From Guptibacillus hwajinpoensis (GTDB lineage Bacteria; Bacillota; Bacilli; Bacillales; Guptibacillaceae): a stretch of DNA of 64,000 nucleotides. This document shows, one piece after another, positions 43,913 to 52,757 of this stretch. Every line of letters begins with the position of its first letter. Within the stretch, counting starts at the first letter, position 1. The notes beneath the pieces are model-generated. The model was not told where the DNA came from, did no database searches, and worked only from the letters and a program-made list of their open reading frames with translations. The DNA lies in assembly GCF_020171785.1 (NCBI RefSeq), contig NZ_JAIVAE010000009.1:62001-126000 (forward strand), in the 5' to 3' direction. The position numbers and the translations under genes are program-made.

Positions 43913-44941
43913 ATGAAATCAAGAGTAGCAATTAATGGCTTTGGAAGAATTGGGCGAATGGTATTTAGAAAGGCAATAATGGAAGATAGTTTGGAAGTTG
44001 TAGCAATTAATGCTAGCTATCCGCCAGAAACGCTCAGCCATTTAATTAAATATGATAGCATTCACGGTACATTTGATGGAGAGGTTACACCAATTGAGAA
44101 TGGGATAAAGATTAACAATAAAAAAGTGGTTGTTTTAAATAATCGTGATCCAAAAACTCTTCCATGGAAAGAGATGGGAATCGACATTGTGATTGAAGCT
44201 ACCGGCAAGTTTCGTACGAAGGAAGAAGCTGGTTATCATATTGATGCAGGAGCAACGAAAGTAATCATTACAGCACCTGGTAAGAATGAAGATCTTACAA
44301 TTGTGATGGGCATTAATGAAAGCGAATACAATGATCAGAAACATCATGTTTTATCAAATGCATCTTGTACAACCAATTGTCTGGCTCCTGTTGTTCAAGT
44401 GCTTGATAAGTCCTTTGGAATTGTTTCGGGTATGATGACAACAGTTCATGCATATACGAATGATCAGAAAAACATCGATAATCCGCATAAAGATTTAAGA
44501 AGAGCACGTGCCTGTGGCCAATCAATTATCCCAACGTCGACAGGTGCAGCTAAAGCGATTTCAAAAGTATTGCCTCATTTAGAAGGGAAACTTAACGGAA
44601 TGTCGCTTCGCGTACCGACACCAAATGTGTCATTAGTCGACCTTGTGGTTGATCTTAAGAAAGAAGTGACCATTGATGAAGTTAATGATGCTTTAAAAGC
44701 TGCTTCTGAAGGGCCCCTAAGAGGTATTCTTGCTTACTCTGATGAACCATTAGTCTCAATTGACTACAATGGTAATGCTCATTCTTCTATAGTAGATGGT
44801 CTATCGACAATGGTCGTTGAAAATAAAAAAGTAAAGGTACTTGCTTGGTATGACAATGAGTGGGGATATTCTTGTCGAGTCGTTGACATGGCGAAGTATG
44901 TTGGGGAAAGAATTCCCGAAAGGTTGAAAGTAAGCGTATAG
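43913..44941 (+). CDS. gapB: NADP-preferring glyceraldehyde-3-phosphate dehydrogenase GapB
   Basis: Gluconeogenic GAPDH, 342 residues. NAD(P) fold with INGFGRIGRMVFRKA at the start, catalytic Cys152 in SNASCTTNC, and the substrate loop TVHAYTNDQKNIDNPHKDLRRARA. At the cofactor-specifying loop it has AINASYPPETL instead of the Asp-containing segment of NAD-type GapA, which indicates NADP preference, as in B. subtilis GapB. Paired CcpN boxes predict repression during glycolysis. Unlike the gapB-speD operon I recall from B. subtilis, a strong terminator and a new promoter separate it from speD here. Confidence 0.96.
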   Translation: MKSRVAINGFGRIGRMVFRKAIMEDSLEVVAINASYPPETLSHLIKYDSIHGTFDGEVTPIENGIKINNKKVVVLNNRDPKTLPWKEMGIDIVIEATGKFRTKEEAGYHIDAGATKVIITAPGKNEDLTIVMGINESEYNDQKHHVLSNASCTTNCLAPVVQVLDKSFGIVSGMMTTVHAYTNDQKNIDNPHKDLRRARACGQSIIPTSTGAAKAISKVLPHLEGKLNGMSLRVPTPNVSLVDLVVDLKKEVTIDEVNDALKAASEGPLRGILAYSDEPLVSIDYNGNAHSSIVDGLSTMVVENKKVKVLAWYDNEWGYSCRVVDMAKYVGERIPERLKVSV

Positions 44942-44950
44942 GTGAAAAGG

Positions 44951-44984
44951 AAAGAAGTGGGAGAACGTCTCCCGCTTCTTTTTT
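44951..44984 (+). terminator. Intrinsic terminator of gapB
   Basis: AAAGAAGTGGGAGA (44951-44964) pairs with TCTCCCGCTTCTTT over a 3-base loop with one G-U pair, then more T. The bases from 44985 to 45129 hold nothing else I can identify. Confidence 0.93.
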
Positions 44985-45129
44985 GATTTGGATCACTCAT
45001 GACAACTTTTGAAATAAAGGATAAGTCTCGACAGTTTTGGACATGTTTTAATTATCGCGGAATAAGTAGCAAGTACACTGTATTTTTGAGGTTGAGGATA
45101 CAAAAGCAAAATAAGCATTTAATTTATTC

Positions 45130-45158
45130 TTGCAAAAAAAAAATAAAAGCCTTATACT
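45130..45158 (+). promoter_or_regulatory. Sigma-A promoter of speD
   Basis: TTGCAA (45130-45135), 17-base spacer, TATACT (45153-45158). The predicted start near 45166 gives a leader of about 136 bases before speD. Confidence 0.8.
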
Positions 45159-45165
45159 ATTTTTC

Positions 45166-45301
45166 GTGAACTTCTTTTATAGCAATTTGGCATTGAAAAC
45201 TACTTAAAGGGTTAGGACCTCATCGGACTAACTTTCCCCCGTGGTGGATTTTCAATACCGCATGCTTTAGGCATGAGTAAAAATAAAGGGGGAATTTTGC
45301 T
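45166..45301 (+). ncRNA. Structured leader of speD with Shine-Dalgarno pseudoknot (candidate riboswitch)
   Basis: Pairings read by eye: P1, ATTGAAAA (45192-45199) with TTTTCAAT (45249-45256), extended by GG/CC past a mismatch; P2 inside it, GTTAG (45211-45215) with CTAAC (45228-45232), optionally longer by G-U pairs; a 3' hairpin CATGC (45261-45265) with GCATG (45271-45275); and TTCCCCC (45234-45240), inside P1, with GGGGGAA (45288-45294), which is the speD Shine-Dalgarno. The last pairing crosses P1, so it forms a pseudoknot that would hide the ribosome site. There is no terminator, so control would be translational. I cannot match it to a named riboswitch class. Confidence 0.6.
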
Positions 45302-45691
45302 ATGGATACAATGGGACGTCACGTCATTGCTGAACTATGGGGCTGTGACACTGAAAAATTAAACAACATGAAATTTATTGAAGAAACGTTTGTTGAAGCT
45401 GCTCTTAAGTCTGGTGCTGAGGTTCGAGAAGTAGCATTTCATAAATTTGCACCTCAGGGTGTAAGTGGTGTTGTGATTATTTCTGAATCACATTTAACAA
45501 TTCACAGTTTCCCGGAACATGGTTACGCAAGTATTGATGTGTATACTTGTGGTGATCTTGATCCAAACGTAGCTGCAAACTACATTGCGGATGCACTTGG
45601 AGCGGATACGCGTGAGAACATCGAACTTCCACGAGGCATGGGACCTGTAAAACCAAAAGTGAGAGAAGAACAGTCTGCGTTTACTTCATAA
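45302..45691 (+). CDS. speD: S-adenosylmethionine decarboxylase proenzyme
   Basis: Self-cleaving pyruvoyl enzyme that makes decarboxylated SAM, the aminopropyl donor for spermidine. The 129-residue proenzyme closely follows B. subtilis SpeD: cleavage is expected between Glu62 and Ser63 in [13 protein letters not shown], with the catalytic His and Cys in [20 protein letters not shown] 45302 follows GGGGGAA, which is captured by a leader pseudoknot. Product supply links this gene to the aminopropyltransferase-like enzyme of the PspA operon at 10804-12348. Confidence 0.97.
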   Translation: MDTMGRHVIAELWGCDTEKLNNMKFIEETFVEAALKSGAEVREVAFHKFAPQGVSGVVIISESHLTIHSFPEHGYASIDVYTCGDLDPNVAANYIADALGADTRENIELPRGMGPVKPKVREEQSAFTS

Positions 45692-45705
45692 TAATACAGC
45701 GATTG

Positions 45706-45733
45706 AAGGGTGCCTCCTCTGGCACCCTTTTTT
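45706..45733 (+). terminator. Intrinsic terminator of speD
   Basis: AAGGGTGCC (45706-45714) pairs with GGCACCCTT (45721-45729), followed by T residues. Confidence 0.93.
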
Positions 45734-45842
45734 ATATTCTTTGTGGGATGATGTCGACATCACATCCATGTAATACCGGTCGATCTCATTGATTTATCAG
45801 TTATTTATTGCTATTCTTAAAAAAAATAGAGGAGGACCTGGG

Positions 45843-46232
45843 GTGGGTATAAAAGATTTTTTCAGCAATCGTTCTGAAACAGGGGAAAGACATCATATTG
45901 ATGCATTGAAAACGCATTATTTTAAAGCGACAAAAGAACAGGCTTTTACAGAAGCGAAAGCAATTCTTCAAAAACACTACAAAGGCGAAATCGTGACCAA
46001 TTCACCCGAACGTGGAGAGTTTGTATTTCAAGTAAAGGGACCTAAAAAAGCGTTAATCGTCGTAACCGTCGTAACGGTGCGCGCTTATAAAACAGCGGTA
46101 GATTTTTCCGTTTCGACTGAGACTCCTTTACCAGTAGATTTCGGTTTTAGCAAAAAAGTAATTGAAACGATTTATTCAGATTTGAAGAAAAAGCTAACGT
46201 TGATTGGAACAGGCATTTCAGAGCAAATATAG
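45843..46232 (+). CDS. Uncharacterised cytosolic protein upstream of nrdR
   Basis: A 129-residue soluble protein, basic and alpha/beta, with a beta-rich middle (GEIVTNSPERGEFVFQVKG, ALIVVTVVTVRAYKTAVDFSV) and no cysteine or membrane helix. I recall small proteins of this type annotated only as cytosolic protein next to nrdR in Bacillaceae, without a known function. The GTG at 45843 (MGIKDFFSN) is preferred because GGAGG lies 7 bases upstream; the ATG at 45789 has none. It may share a transcript with nrdR, although a weak terminator-like hairpin intervenes. Confidence 0.75.
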   Translation: MGIKDFFSNRSETGERHHIDALKTHYFKATKEQAFTEAKAILQKHYKGEIVTNSPERGEFVFQVKGPKKALIVVTVVTVRAYKTAVDFSVSTETPLPVDFGFSKKVIETIYSDLKKKLTLIGTGISEQI

Positions 46233-46237
46233 TAGGA

Positions 46238-46257
46238 TGTGTGTCGTCGCACATTTT
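46238..46257 (+). terminator. Weak terminator-like hairpin before nrdR
   Basis: TGTGTG (46238-46243) pairs with CGCACA (46248-46253) over TCGT, followed by four T residues. Read-through is likely. Confidence 0.4.
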
Positions 46258-46306
46258 ATGCTAAAATAAGAGATAGAAATCTTGTTCGTTTAGTGGAGAT
46301 GATCTA

Positions 46307-46765
46307 ATGCGCTGTCCCAACTGCAATCATAATGGTACAAGAGTGCTTGACTCCAGACCGGTTCATGAAGGCCGATCGATACGCAGGCGCCGCGAATGTG
46401 AATCGTGTACCTATCGATTTACAACGTTTGAAACAGTTGAAGAAATACCGCTTATTGTCGTGAAAAAAGATGGAGCTAGGGAAGAGTTTAGCCGGGAAAA
46501 AATTCTCAGAGGTTTAATTAAAGCCTGCGAGAAAAGACCCGTGCCACTTGAAAAACTTGAAACCATCGTAAATGAAATAGAACGGGACCTTCGTAATCAG
46601 GGAGCATCCGAGATCAGTAGTGATACTGTCGGTGAGCTTGTGATGGATCAACTGGCAAAAGTTGACGAAGTGGCTTACGTTCGATTTGCTTCCGTTTATC
46701 GTCAGTTTAAAGATATCAATGTTTTTATTCGTGAGCTTAAAGAATTAATTAACAGAGCAGAGTAA
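46307..46765 (+). CDS. nrdR: Transcriptional repressor NrdR
   Basis: Repressor of ribonucleotide reductase genes, 152 residues. N-terminal zinc ribbon with [18 protein letters not shown] and [12 protein letters not shown], then an ATP-cone domain (about 49-139; [21 protein letters not shown]) that senses ATP/dATP. It stands directly upstream of dnaB-dnaI, a position conserved in Bacillus and linking dNTP supply to replication initiation. No NrdR box is nearby because its targets are elsewhere. Confidence 0.96.
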   Translation: MRCPNCNHNGTRVLDSRPVHEGRSIRRRRECESCTYRFTTFETVEEIPLIVVKKDGAREEFSREKILRGLIKACEKRPVPLEKLETIVNEIERDLRNQGASEISSDTVGELVMDQLAKVDEVAYVRFASVYRQFKDINVFIRELKELINRAE

Positions 46766-46772
46766 GGAAAAG

Positions 46773-46797
46773 GAGCTTAGTGTAAGCTCTTTTTTTG
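46773..46797 (+). terminator. Intrinsic terminator of nrdR
   Basis: GAGCTTA (46773-46779) pairs with TAAGCTC (46783-46789), followed by eight T residues. Confidence 0.85.
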
Positions 46798-46897
46798 TAC
46801 GTTAATAAGACAAATGCCATGATGAGTCAAGGCCTTGCTATGTCTCAGGCTATCAGTTAGTTAGAAAAATCTATGAAGGAATATAAAGGTGAAGCAT

Positions 46898-48250
46898 ATG
46901 CATTGGAAAGAACTCCTTCCTGTTGACACGCTTCAAATTGAGGCGTTCGGGTTATTGCATGATTATGATAGGAATGTCCTTACCCTGTTATACCAGCCTC
47001 TAATTGGTGCGGGGGCCTACAGTCTCTATATGACGATGTGGAGCGCCCATGAGCAACAGGACAGTCTTGTTACAAAAATGACTCATCATCATTTATTACT
47101 GATGATGAGATGGGATACAAAAAAACTACTTGAAGAACGACGAAAGCTAGAGGGGATCGGCTTATTAAAAACATTCCTCAAAAACGGAGAAGATCCGAGA
47201 CACTTTACTTACGAGCTTCAGCCACCGCTAACACCTGATCGTTTTTTTAATGACGGTGTTTTAAATATTTATTTGTTCAATCGATTAGGGCGTAATCGAT
47301 ACCAGGATTTAAAGAAGTATTTCTCTGTTGAAAAGCCAGATTTGTCAGAGTATAAGGATATGACTGCTTCGTTTAACGAAGTTTACGATTCCCTGCATCC
47401 TTCTGAGATGACGACAAGTTATGAGGAAGAAGATGATGTTCGAGAGATCGCAAGTCGAAATGATAATAAGGGTCTTGTTTTCACTTCATCTGAATTTGAC
47501 TTTGATGTGATGAAACAGCACATTTCTGATATGATTGTAACAGAGAAAATGTTTACTGATTCGGTTAAGAAAACAATTGAGCGACTGGCTTTTGTCTATA
47601 AGATTGAGCCTTATGAAATGGGGCGAATCGTGGAACAGGCGGCCATTCATCACGATGAGCTATCAGATGATCTTCTCCGAAAAGAAGTAAGCAGCTGGTT
47701 TGCTCTTGAAAATCGAGGGAAGGTACCTGCGCTTCAATATAGGCGACAGCCTGCTGCACTGCAAGAATTCCATACAAAAGCGCCTGTAACGGAAGAGGAG
47801 AAGGCCGCTCAGCGTTATGAGCAAATGACACCTTATGATATTCTTCAACGTGCAGCAGAAGGCGGTAAGCCATCAGAAGCAGATATGAAACTTGTCGAGC
47901 GCATTATGGATGAACAAAAGCTAACTCCTGGTGTAATGAACGTTCTTCTTGATTTTATTATTGAAACACAGGATAAAAAACTCTCGAAAAACTACGTTGA
48001 AAAATTTGCGAGTCACTGGGCAAGAGCCAGGGTAAAGACAGTGAGAGAAGCGATGGATCTTGCCATAAAAGAACTTCAGCAGCCCAAGAAAAAGGCGAGT
48101 CCAGCCTCTCGAGGAAAAGGAAGTTCTTCAGCTCGAAAAGACAAAGTTCCTGAATGGATATCGGATCAAAAAGAACCGGATATGTCTCATGAAGAACGCT
48201 CAGAAAAACAAGATCAGCTCAAAAAAATGCTAAGCAAATACAAAAAATAA
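46898..48250 (+). CDS. dnaB: Replication initiation and membrane attachment protein DnaB
   Basis: Firmicute DnaB (not the helicase), which with DnaD and DnaI loads the replicative helicase at oriC and at restart sites. The 450-residue protein begins MHWKELLPVDTLQIE with YQPLIGAGAYSLYMTMW near 35, the winged-helix region of DDBH1, and has a C-terminal DDBH2 domain (about 310-400; TPYDILQRAAEGGKPSEAD) followed by a basic, disordered tail. ATG 46898 is chosen with AAAGGTG 7 bases upstream; a GTG at 46889 is possible. It overlaps no gene; dnaI begins 15 bases later. Confidence 0.93.
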   Translation: MHWKELLPVDTLQIEAFGLLHDYDRNVLTLLYQPLIGAGAYSLYMTMWSAHEQQDSLVTKMTHHHLLLMMRWDTKKLLEERRKLEGIGLLKTFLKNGEDPRHFTYELQPPLTPDRFFNDGVLNIYLFNRLGRNRYQDLKKYFSVEKPDLSEYKDMTASFNEVYDSLHPSEMTTSYEEEDDVREIASRNDNKGLVFTSSEFDFDVMKQHISDMIVTEKMFTDSVKKTIERLAFVYKIEPYEMGRIVEQAAIHHDELSDDLLRKEVSSWFALENRGKVPALQYRRQPAALQEFHTKAPVTEEEKAAQRYEQMTPYDILQRAAEGGKPSEADMKLVERIMDEQKLTPGVMNVLLDFIIETQDKKLSKNYVEKFASHWARARVKTVREAMDLAIKELQQPKKKASPASRGKGSSSARKDKVPEWISDQKEPDMSHEERSEKQDQLKKMLSKYKK

Positions 48251-48265
48251 AGCGGGGTGAAACGT

Positions 48266-49198
48266 ATGGAGTCCATCCAAGAATCGTTTAATAAAATGCC
48301 GGGTAACAAGAAGTTCCAACAGCAATATCAAGAGATGAAAAAAGCGATCATGGCAGATAAAGATATTCAAGCATTTATTGAGGAACAAGATGAAGTCGAT
48401 GAAAAAATGATTGATCGAAGTCTTGCAAGGTTGTATGAATTTACGACTCAGTCTAAACGGTGTGAGGGGTGCCCGGGGCTCTCCAACTGTATTAATATGA
48501 TGCAAGGATACGAGCCGGAGTTATTTCTTAACCGTTCAGTCATCGATATTCGTTATAACCGCTGTCCAACAAGGATTGAAGAAGATAAAAATAAGAAGCG
48601 TAATGAAATGATTCAGAGCTACTATATTCCAAAAGAAATTCTTGAAGCGACATTTGCGGATTTGGATGATGAAGATCCTGTGCGAATTGAAGCGATTGGC
48701 ACAGCTATTCAATACGTCGAGGACTTTGTTCCGGGTGAAACGAAGAAAGGGCTCTATATTCATGGTGGTTTTGGTGTTGGCAAAACATTTATTCTAGGGG
48801 CAATTGCAAATCAGTTAGCGAAGGAAAAAGGCGTTCGTTCGCAGTTTATTTATACGCCTGATTTCTTTCGACAAATGAAGAGTGCCATACAAGATCAATC
48901 GATTGATGAAAAGCTAAATTACTTAAAAGAGACTCCTTTATTAATCCTTGATGATATTGGGGCTGAAAATATTTCGAGTTGGGTACGGGATGACATACTT
49001 GGTGCTCTGCTCCAATATCGCATGACAGAAGGATTACCAACCCTTTATTCTTCTAATCTAGATTATTCCTTGTTAGAGGAGCATCTCGCTTACTCTCATA
49101 AAAGTGGAATTGAAGAAACAAAAGCGAAGCGAATCATGGAAAGAATAAAGCATTTTACCACCCCAGTCTTTTTACAGGGGAAAAATAGACGAGTCTAA
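48266..49198 (+). CDS. dnaI: Primosomal protein DnaI (helicase loader)
   Basis: AAA+ helicase loader, 310 residues. The N-terminal helicase-binding domain has zinc ligands in RCEGCPGLSNCINMM and RYNRCPTR (about 70-110). The ATPase domain carries Walker A GGFGVGKTF near 170, Walker B LLILDDIGAE near 229 and the arginine-finger region near the end. ATG 48266 (MESIQESF) follows GGGGTGA and matches B. subtilis DnaI; a GTG at 48257 is a less likely start. A terminator follows. Confidence 0.95.
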   Translation: MESIQESFNKMPGNKKFQQQYQEMKKAIMADKDIQAFIEEQDEVDEKMIDRSLARLYEFTTQSKRCEGCPGLSNCINMMQGYEPELFLNRSVIDIRYNRCPTRIEEDKNKKRNEMIQSYYIPKEILEATFADLDDEDPVRIEAIGTAIQYVEDFVPGETKKGLYIHGGFGVGKTFILGAIANQLAKEKGVRSQFIYTPDFFRQMKSAIQDQSIDEKLNYLKETPLLILDDIGAENISSWVRDDILGALLQYRMTEGLPTLYSSNLDYSLLEEHLAYSHKSGIEETKAKRIMERIKHFTTPVFLQGKNRRV

Positions 49199-49223
49199 AG
49201 TCTTCCTCAGGGAAGGCTTTTTT
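49198..49223 (+). terminator. Intrinsic terminator of dnaBI
   Basis: AAGTCTTCC (49198-49206) pairs with GGAAGGCTT (49211-49219) with one G-U pair, followed by T residues. Confidence 0.88.
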
Positions 49224-49294
49224 ATTGTTCTATACATCATTTCCAATCTGGAGCCATATAGATTTTAGTAAGAAGGTGGACAGGGGGGAATATA

Positions 49295-50131
49295 TTGGTT
49301 TCAATAACATTTGATCAAAAAGAAGATTTTCAATTTGTTTATGAACATTTGATAAAGGATAGGGACGTTCAACAAAAAGTCTCCGTTAATGAAGAGGAAT
49401 TAACGCTCTCTGTACAAGTGGAACCATATAATGCCAAGTTGTGTTATCACATCTCCAAATGCATCGTCCGCTGTGTTAGCACCATCTATGAGAAGCGATG
49501 GATGAAACAAATATTAACAACAAAATATTACTATCACGATAAAGATGAAATTGGCGAAATTACAGCAATTGCAAAAAGTATTGGAGAGGGAGACAAAGAA
49601 GAACTCCCTCGCTCTGATCGCTACACAAAGCGGGTTGATTTATTGCATCGATCAACGTTTTCTTGTATTGAACAGGGCGGAACGATCTTATTTGACTCTT
49701 ATTTACGGTTTCGAACCGGTCCTTATCGAGCTCTGTTAACTGAGCTAATTGGCGAAGCGATTGACGAGTATAAACTTGAGCAAGAATATCAGAATTTTAT
49801 TGAAGCATTAAGGCTTCTTCTTAAATCAAGAGAGGCTCTCCAAGAAAAAGTTGTGCTTGTTTTTGATGGTCGCTACCAATTATATGATCTAAGTGGTCGT
49901 AAGCTTAATGGGATTCATGAAACACTTGATAACATTCCAAATGGACTTTCTTTGGAAGAAATAGATTCTGAAATACTTTTGCCGCTTCTGATTCTTGCTC
50001 CTAAAGAAATTTATTTATATACAGAAGACACGGAAGAAGGGTTGGCTCAAACCATTCGTAATGTTTTTGAAGAACGACTATGTTTTTTTTCGTTGTCACG
50101 GGTTAAAAACTTTTTTTCTGGCAATCATTAA
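49295..50131 (+). CDS. ytxC: YtxC-like sporulation protein
   Basis: A 278-residue soluble protein with a helical C-terminal half (SYLRFRTGPYRALLTELIGEAIDEYKLEQEYQNFIEALR in continuous register around 135-175) that matches YtxC, an uncharacterised putative sporulation protein found between dnaI and thrS in Bacillus. No catalytic motif is seen. The TTG start at 49295 follows GGGGGGAA. It ends about 45 bases before the thrS T-box region starts and may share its promoter-proximal terminator-free gap. Confidence 0.85.
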   Translation: MVSITFDQKEDFQFVYEHLIKDRDVQQKVSVNEEELTLSVQVEPYNAKLCYHISKCIVRCVSTIYEKRWMKQILTTKYYYHDKDEIGEITAIAKSIGEGDKEELPRSDRYTKRVDLLHRSTFSCIEQGGTILFDSYLRFRTGPYRALLTELIGEAIDEYKLEQEYQNFIEALRLLLKSREALQEKVVLVFDGRYQLYDLSGRKLNGIHETLDNIPNGLSLEEIDSEILLPLLILAPKEIYLYTEDTEEGLAQTIRNVFEERLCFFSLSRVKNFFSGNH

Positions 50132-50138
50132 AATAAGC

Positions 50139-50167
50139 TTGATTTTCATAAGTACACTACTTATAAT
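50139..50167 (+). promoter_or_regulatory. Sigma-A promoter of thrS
   Basis: TTGATT (50139-50144), 17-base spacer, perfect TATAAT (50162-50167), giving a start near 50174 and a T-box leader of about 270 bases. Confidence 0.8.
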
Positions 50168-50184
50168 ACCTACATACACGCATA

Positions 50185-50421
50185 TACGTTATTGTTACGA
50201 TAAGGACATGAGATGTTCTGTCTGCTTTAAGAGAGGGAAGGATTGGTGTGAACTTCCTAGCGAGACAAGCATTCTTACCACCTTTGAACTCTGCCCTGGA
50301 AATAGGGTAGCGTTTCTGCTACGTTACAGCAATCTGAGCCGTATAGGATTTCTCTATATGGGAAGCAGGGTGGAACCACGAGATAAAACACTCGTCCCTT
50401 TTTGGGATGAGTGTTTTTTTA
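50185..50421 (+). ncRNA. T-box leader of thrS (tRNA-Thr responsive)
   Basis: The T-box sequence AGGGTGGAACCACGAG lies at 50367-50382; its TGGA would pair with the 3' end of tRNA-Thr having discriminator U. A threonine specifier ACC followed by A is at 50277-50279, late in stem I. The terminator (AAAACACTCGTCCC at 50385-50398 with its complement at 50404-50417, then T) competes with an antiterminator that uses the T-box. Uncharged tRNA-Thr is expected to turn thrS on. It fills the gap between ytxC and thrS. Confidence 0.93.
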
Positions 50422-50444
50422 TATGCAAAAAGGAGTGAAGAAGC

Positions 50445-52382
50445 ATGGCTGAAATGGTAAAGATTACGTTCCCAGATGGTTCTGTGAAAGAATTTAATAA
50501 AGGAACAACAACTGAAGAGATTGCAAGCTCAATTAGTCCGGGCTTAAAGAAAAAAGCTCTTGCAGGAAAGGTGAATGGCGTTCTTTTCGATTTGCGTCGT
50601 GAAATTGAAGAAGATGCATCGATTGAAATCGTAACACAAGAAAGTGAAGACGGACTGGAAGTTCTTCGCCATAGTACGGCTCATTTAATGGCTCAAGCGA
50701 TTAAACGTCTCTATAGTGATGTGAAACTTGGCGTTGGCCCAGTCATTGATAGTGGATTCTATTACGATATTGATTGCCCTGTATCCATTACACCTGAAGA
50801 TCTTCCGAAAATCGAAAAAGAAATGAAAAAAATTATTAATGAAAATCTTGAAGTGAAGCGTATTGTTGTCAGTCGTGCTGAAGCAGAGAAAATGTTTAAG
50901 GAAATTGGCGATGATCTTAAGTTAGAATTGCTTGAAGCGATACCTGACGATGAACAGGTGACAATTTATGAACAAGGCGAATTCTTTGATCTTTGTCGTG
51001 GGCCACATGTTCCTTCAACTAGTAAGATCAAAGCCTTTAAACTACTATCGATTGCAGGTGCGTACTGGCGTGGAGATAGCGAAAATCAAATGCTACAACG
51101 CATTTATGGTACAGCATTTCCGAAGCAGTCCCAGGTTGAAGAGTACCTTCGTCTTTTAGAAGAAGCGAAAGAGCGCGATCACCGTAAACTTGGTAAAGAG
51201 CTGAAGCTATTTACGATTTCTCAAGAAGTTGGACAAGGGCTCCCAATCTGGTTGCCAAGAGGAGCGACGATTCGCCGTACGATTGAACGATACATTGTTG
51301 ATCTCGAGGAACGTCTTGGTTATAACCATGTTTATACACCTCACCTTGCGAACGTGGAGCTTTATAAAACAAGTGGTCATTGGGATCACTACCAAGACGA
51401 TATGTATCCACCAATGAAAATGGATGAAACAGAAGAATTGGTTCTTCGTCCAATGAACTGTCCCCACCATATGATGATTTACAAAAATGATCTGAAAAGC
51501 TACCGCAGTCTTCCGTATCGTGTGGCTGAGCTAGGAACAATGCATCGCTATGAAATGTCTGGTGCCCTAGCAGGACTTCAGCGCGTACGTTCAATGACGT
51601 TAAATGATGCTCATATTTTCTGTCGTCCAGATCAGATTAAGCAAGAATTTATTGAAGTTGTCGAGCTGATTCAGGAAGTTTATAAAGACTTCAATATTAG
51701 TGATTATTCATTCCGTCTTTCTTATCGTGACCCAGCTGATAAGAAAAAGTATATTGACAATGACGAAATGTGGGAAAAAGCACAAAAAATGCTGAAAGAA
51801 GCAATGGATGACCTTAACGTCGAATATATAGAAGCAGAAGGTGAAGCGGCATTTTATGGTCCAAAATTGGATGTTCAGGTGAAAACAGCTCTAGGTAAAG
51901 AGGAAACTCTTTCGACTGTTCAACTTGACTTCCTACTTCCAGAGCGATTTGACCTTTCTTACATCGGTGAAGATGGTAACCATCATCGTCCAGTTGTTAT
52001 TCACCGAGGTGTCGTTTCTACAATGGAACGCTTTGTAGCATTCTTGATTGAAGAATATAAAGGGGCGTTTCCAACATGGCTTGCTCCAATTCAGGCCGAA
52101 ATTATTCCTGTTTCGGAAGTACACCTGGAATATGCGAAGAGTGTTCAGAAAAAACTTCAACGCGCTGGAATTCGAGTGGAAGTAGACGAACGCAACGAAA
52201 AGATTGGGTACAAAATTCGTGAAGCACAAATGCAGAAAATCCCTTATATGCTCGTAGTAGGGGATAAAGAAGTTGAAGGTGAAGCGGTTAATGTTCGTCG
52301 CTACAGCCAGCAGGATTCTGAGACTGTTTCTCTAAACGAATTTACTGCTCGAATAGAAGACGAAATTAAAGACAAAAAGTAA
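50445..52382 (+). CDS. thrS: Threonyl-tRNA synthetase
   Basis: Class II synthetase charging tRNA-Thr, 645 residues. Domains: TGS (1-62; [12 protein letters not shown]), the editing domain with [10 protein letters not shown] (about 73-82) and the CRGPHVPST metal/His site near 185, catalytic core with motif 2 [13 protein letters not shown] (about 340), [10 protein letters not shown], motif 3 [15 protein letters not shown] (about 520) and an anticodon-binding domain (about 545-640). Zinc ligands (Cys in CPHH and two His) are present. It is controlled by the T-box leader and followed by a terminator. Confidence 0.97.
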   Translation: MAEMVKITFPDGSVKEFNKGTTTEEIASSISPGLKKKALAGKVNGVLFDLRREIEEDASIEIVTQESEDGLEVLRHSTAHLMAQAIKRLYSDVKLGVGPVIDSGFYYDIDCPVSITPEDLPKIEKEMKKIINENLEVKRIVVSRAEAEKMFKEIGDDLKLELLEAIPDDEQVTIYEQGEFFDLCRGPHVPSTSKIKAFKLLSIAGAYWRGDSENQMLQRIYGTAFPKQSQVEEYLRLLEEAKERDHRKLGKELKLFTISQEVGQGLPIWLPRGATIRRTIERYIVDLEERLGYNHVYTPHLANVELYKTSGHWDHYQDDMYPPMKMDETEELVLRPMNCPHHMMIYKNDLKSYRSLPYRVAELGTMHRYEMSGALAGLQRVRSMTLNDAHIFCRPDQIKQEFIEVVELIQEVYKDFNISDYSFRLSYRDPADKKKYIDNDEMWEKAQKMLKEAMDDLNVEYIEAEGEAAFYGPKLDVQVKTALGKEETLSTVQLDFLLPERFDLSYIGEDGNHHRPVVIHRGVVSTMERFVAFLIEEYKGAFPTWLAPIQAEIIPVSEVHLEYAKSVQKKLQRAGIRVEVDERNEKIGYKIREAQMQKIPYMLVVGDKEVEGEAVNVRRYSQQDSETVSLNEFTARIEDEIKDKK

Positions 52383-52385
52383 CGA

Positions 52386-52414
52386 AAAGCCGGCGTAAAT
52401 GCCGGCTTTATTTT
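52386..52414 (+). terminator. Intrinsic terminator of thrS
   Basis: AAAGCCGGC (52386-52394) pairs perfectly with GCCGGCTTT (52401-52409), followed by ATTTT. Confidence 0.93.
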
Positions 52415-52504
52415 ATAAGATAAAACAAATTCACAAAAAACACTTGTCACAATGAAAAAGATTCGTTATGATAATCAAGTGCACTTCGAACGAATCTTAT
52501 CACC

Positions 52505-52534
52505 TTGACATAAATTTGGTCAGCATGGTATACT
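52505..52534 (+). promoter_or_regulatory. Sigma-A promoter of infC-rpmI-rplT
   Basis: Perfect TTGACA (52505-52510), 18-base spacer, TATACT (52529-52534) with an extended TGG before it. Transcription starts near 52541. Confidence 0.88.
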
Positions 52535-52540
52535 GTCTTA

Positions 52541-52676
52541 GGTAATTAAATATCGGAAACAAAGCAAGCAGAAGCGCCCGCTTCTCACCTGATTGACGCC
52601 GTAATGGTAGTTTGCAGGTACACTGTTCTTATAATTGTGTAATGTGTGGGTGTCGTATGCGCCGACGCTTTTTTTA
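52541..52676 (+). ncRNA. L20 leader of the infC operon
   Basis: The region between the promoter and infC has the layout of the Firmicute L20 leader: an early hairpin (AGAAGC with GCTTCT around 52570-52585), a stem region containing CACCTGATTGACGCCG, and a terminator with GTGTCG (52650-52655) pairing with CGACGC (52663-52668) before a T run. In B. subtilis ribosomal protein L20 binds such a leader and promotes premature termination, giving feedback control. I identify it by location and terminator, not by a covariance search. Confidence 0.85.
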
Positions 52677-52757
52677 TGCTTTGAACCGGATATAAACCAT
52701 TTAATGACATCATGTGAGATGATCATCATCGAACAATAACCATGGAGGTGGCTGATT

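Noticed and set aside
45001-45129. Additional small gene between gapB and speD
   Set aside because: No frame with a ribosome site; this interval looks like empty sequence before the speD promoter.
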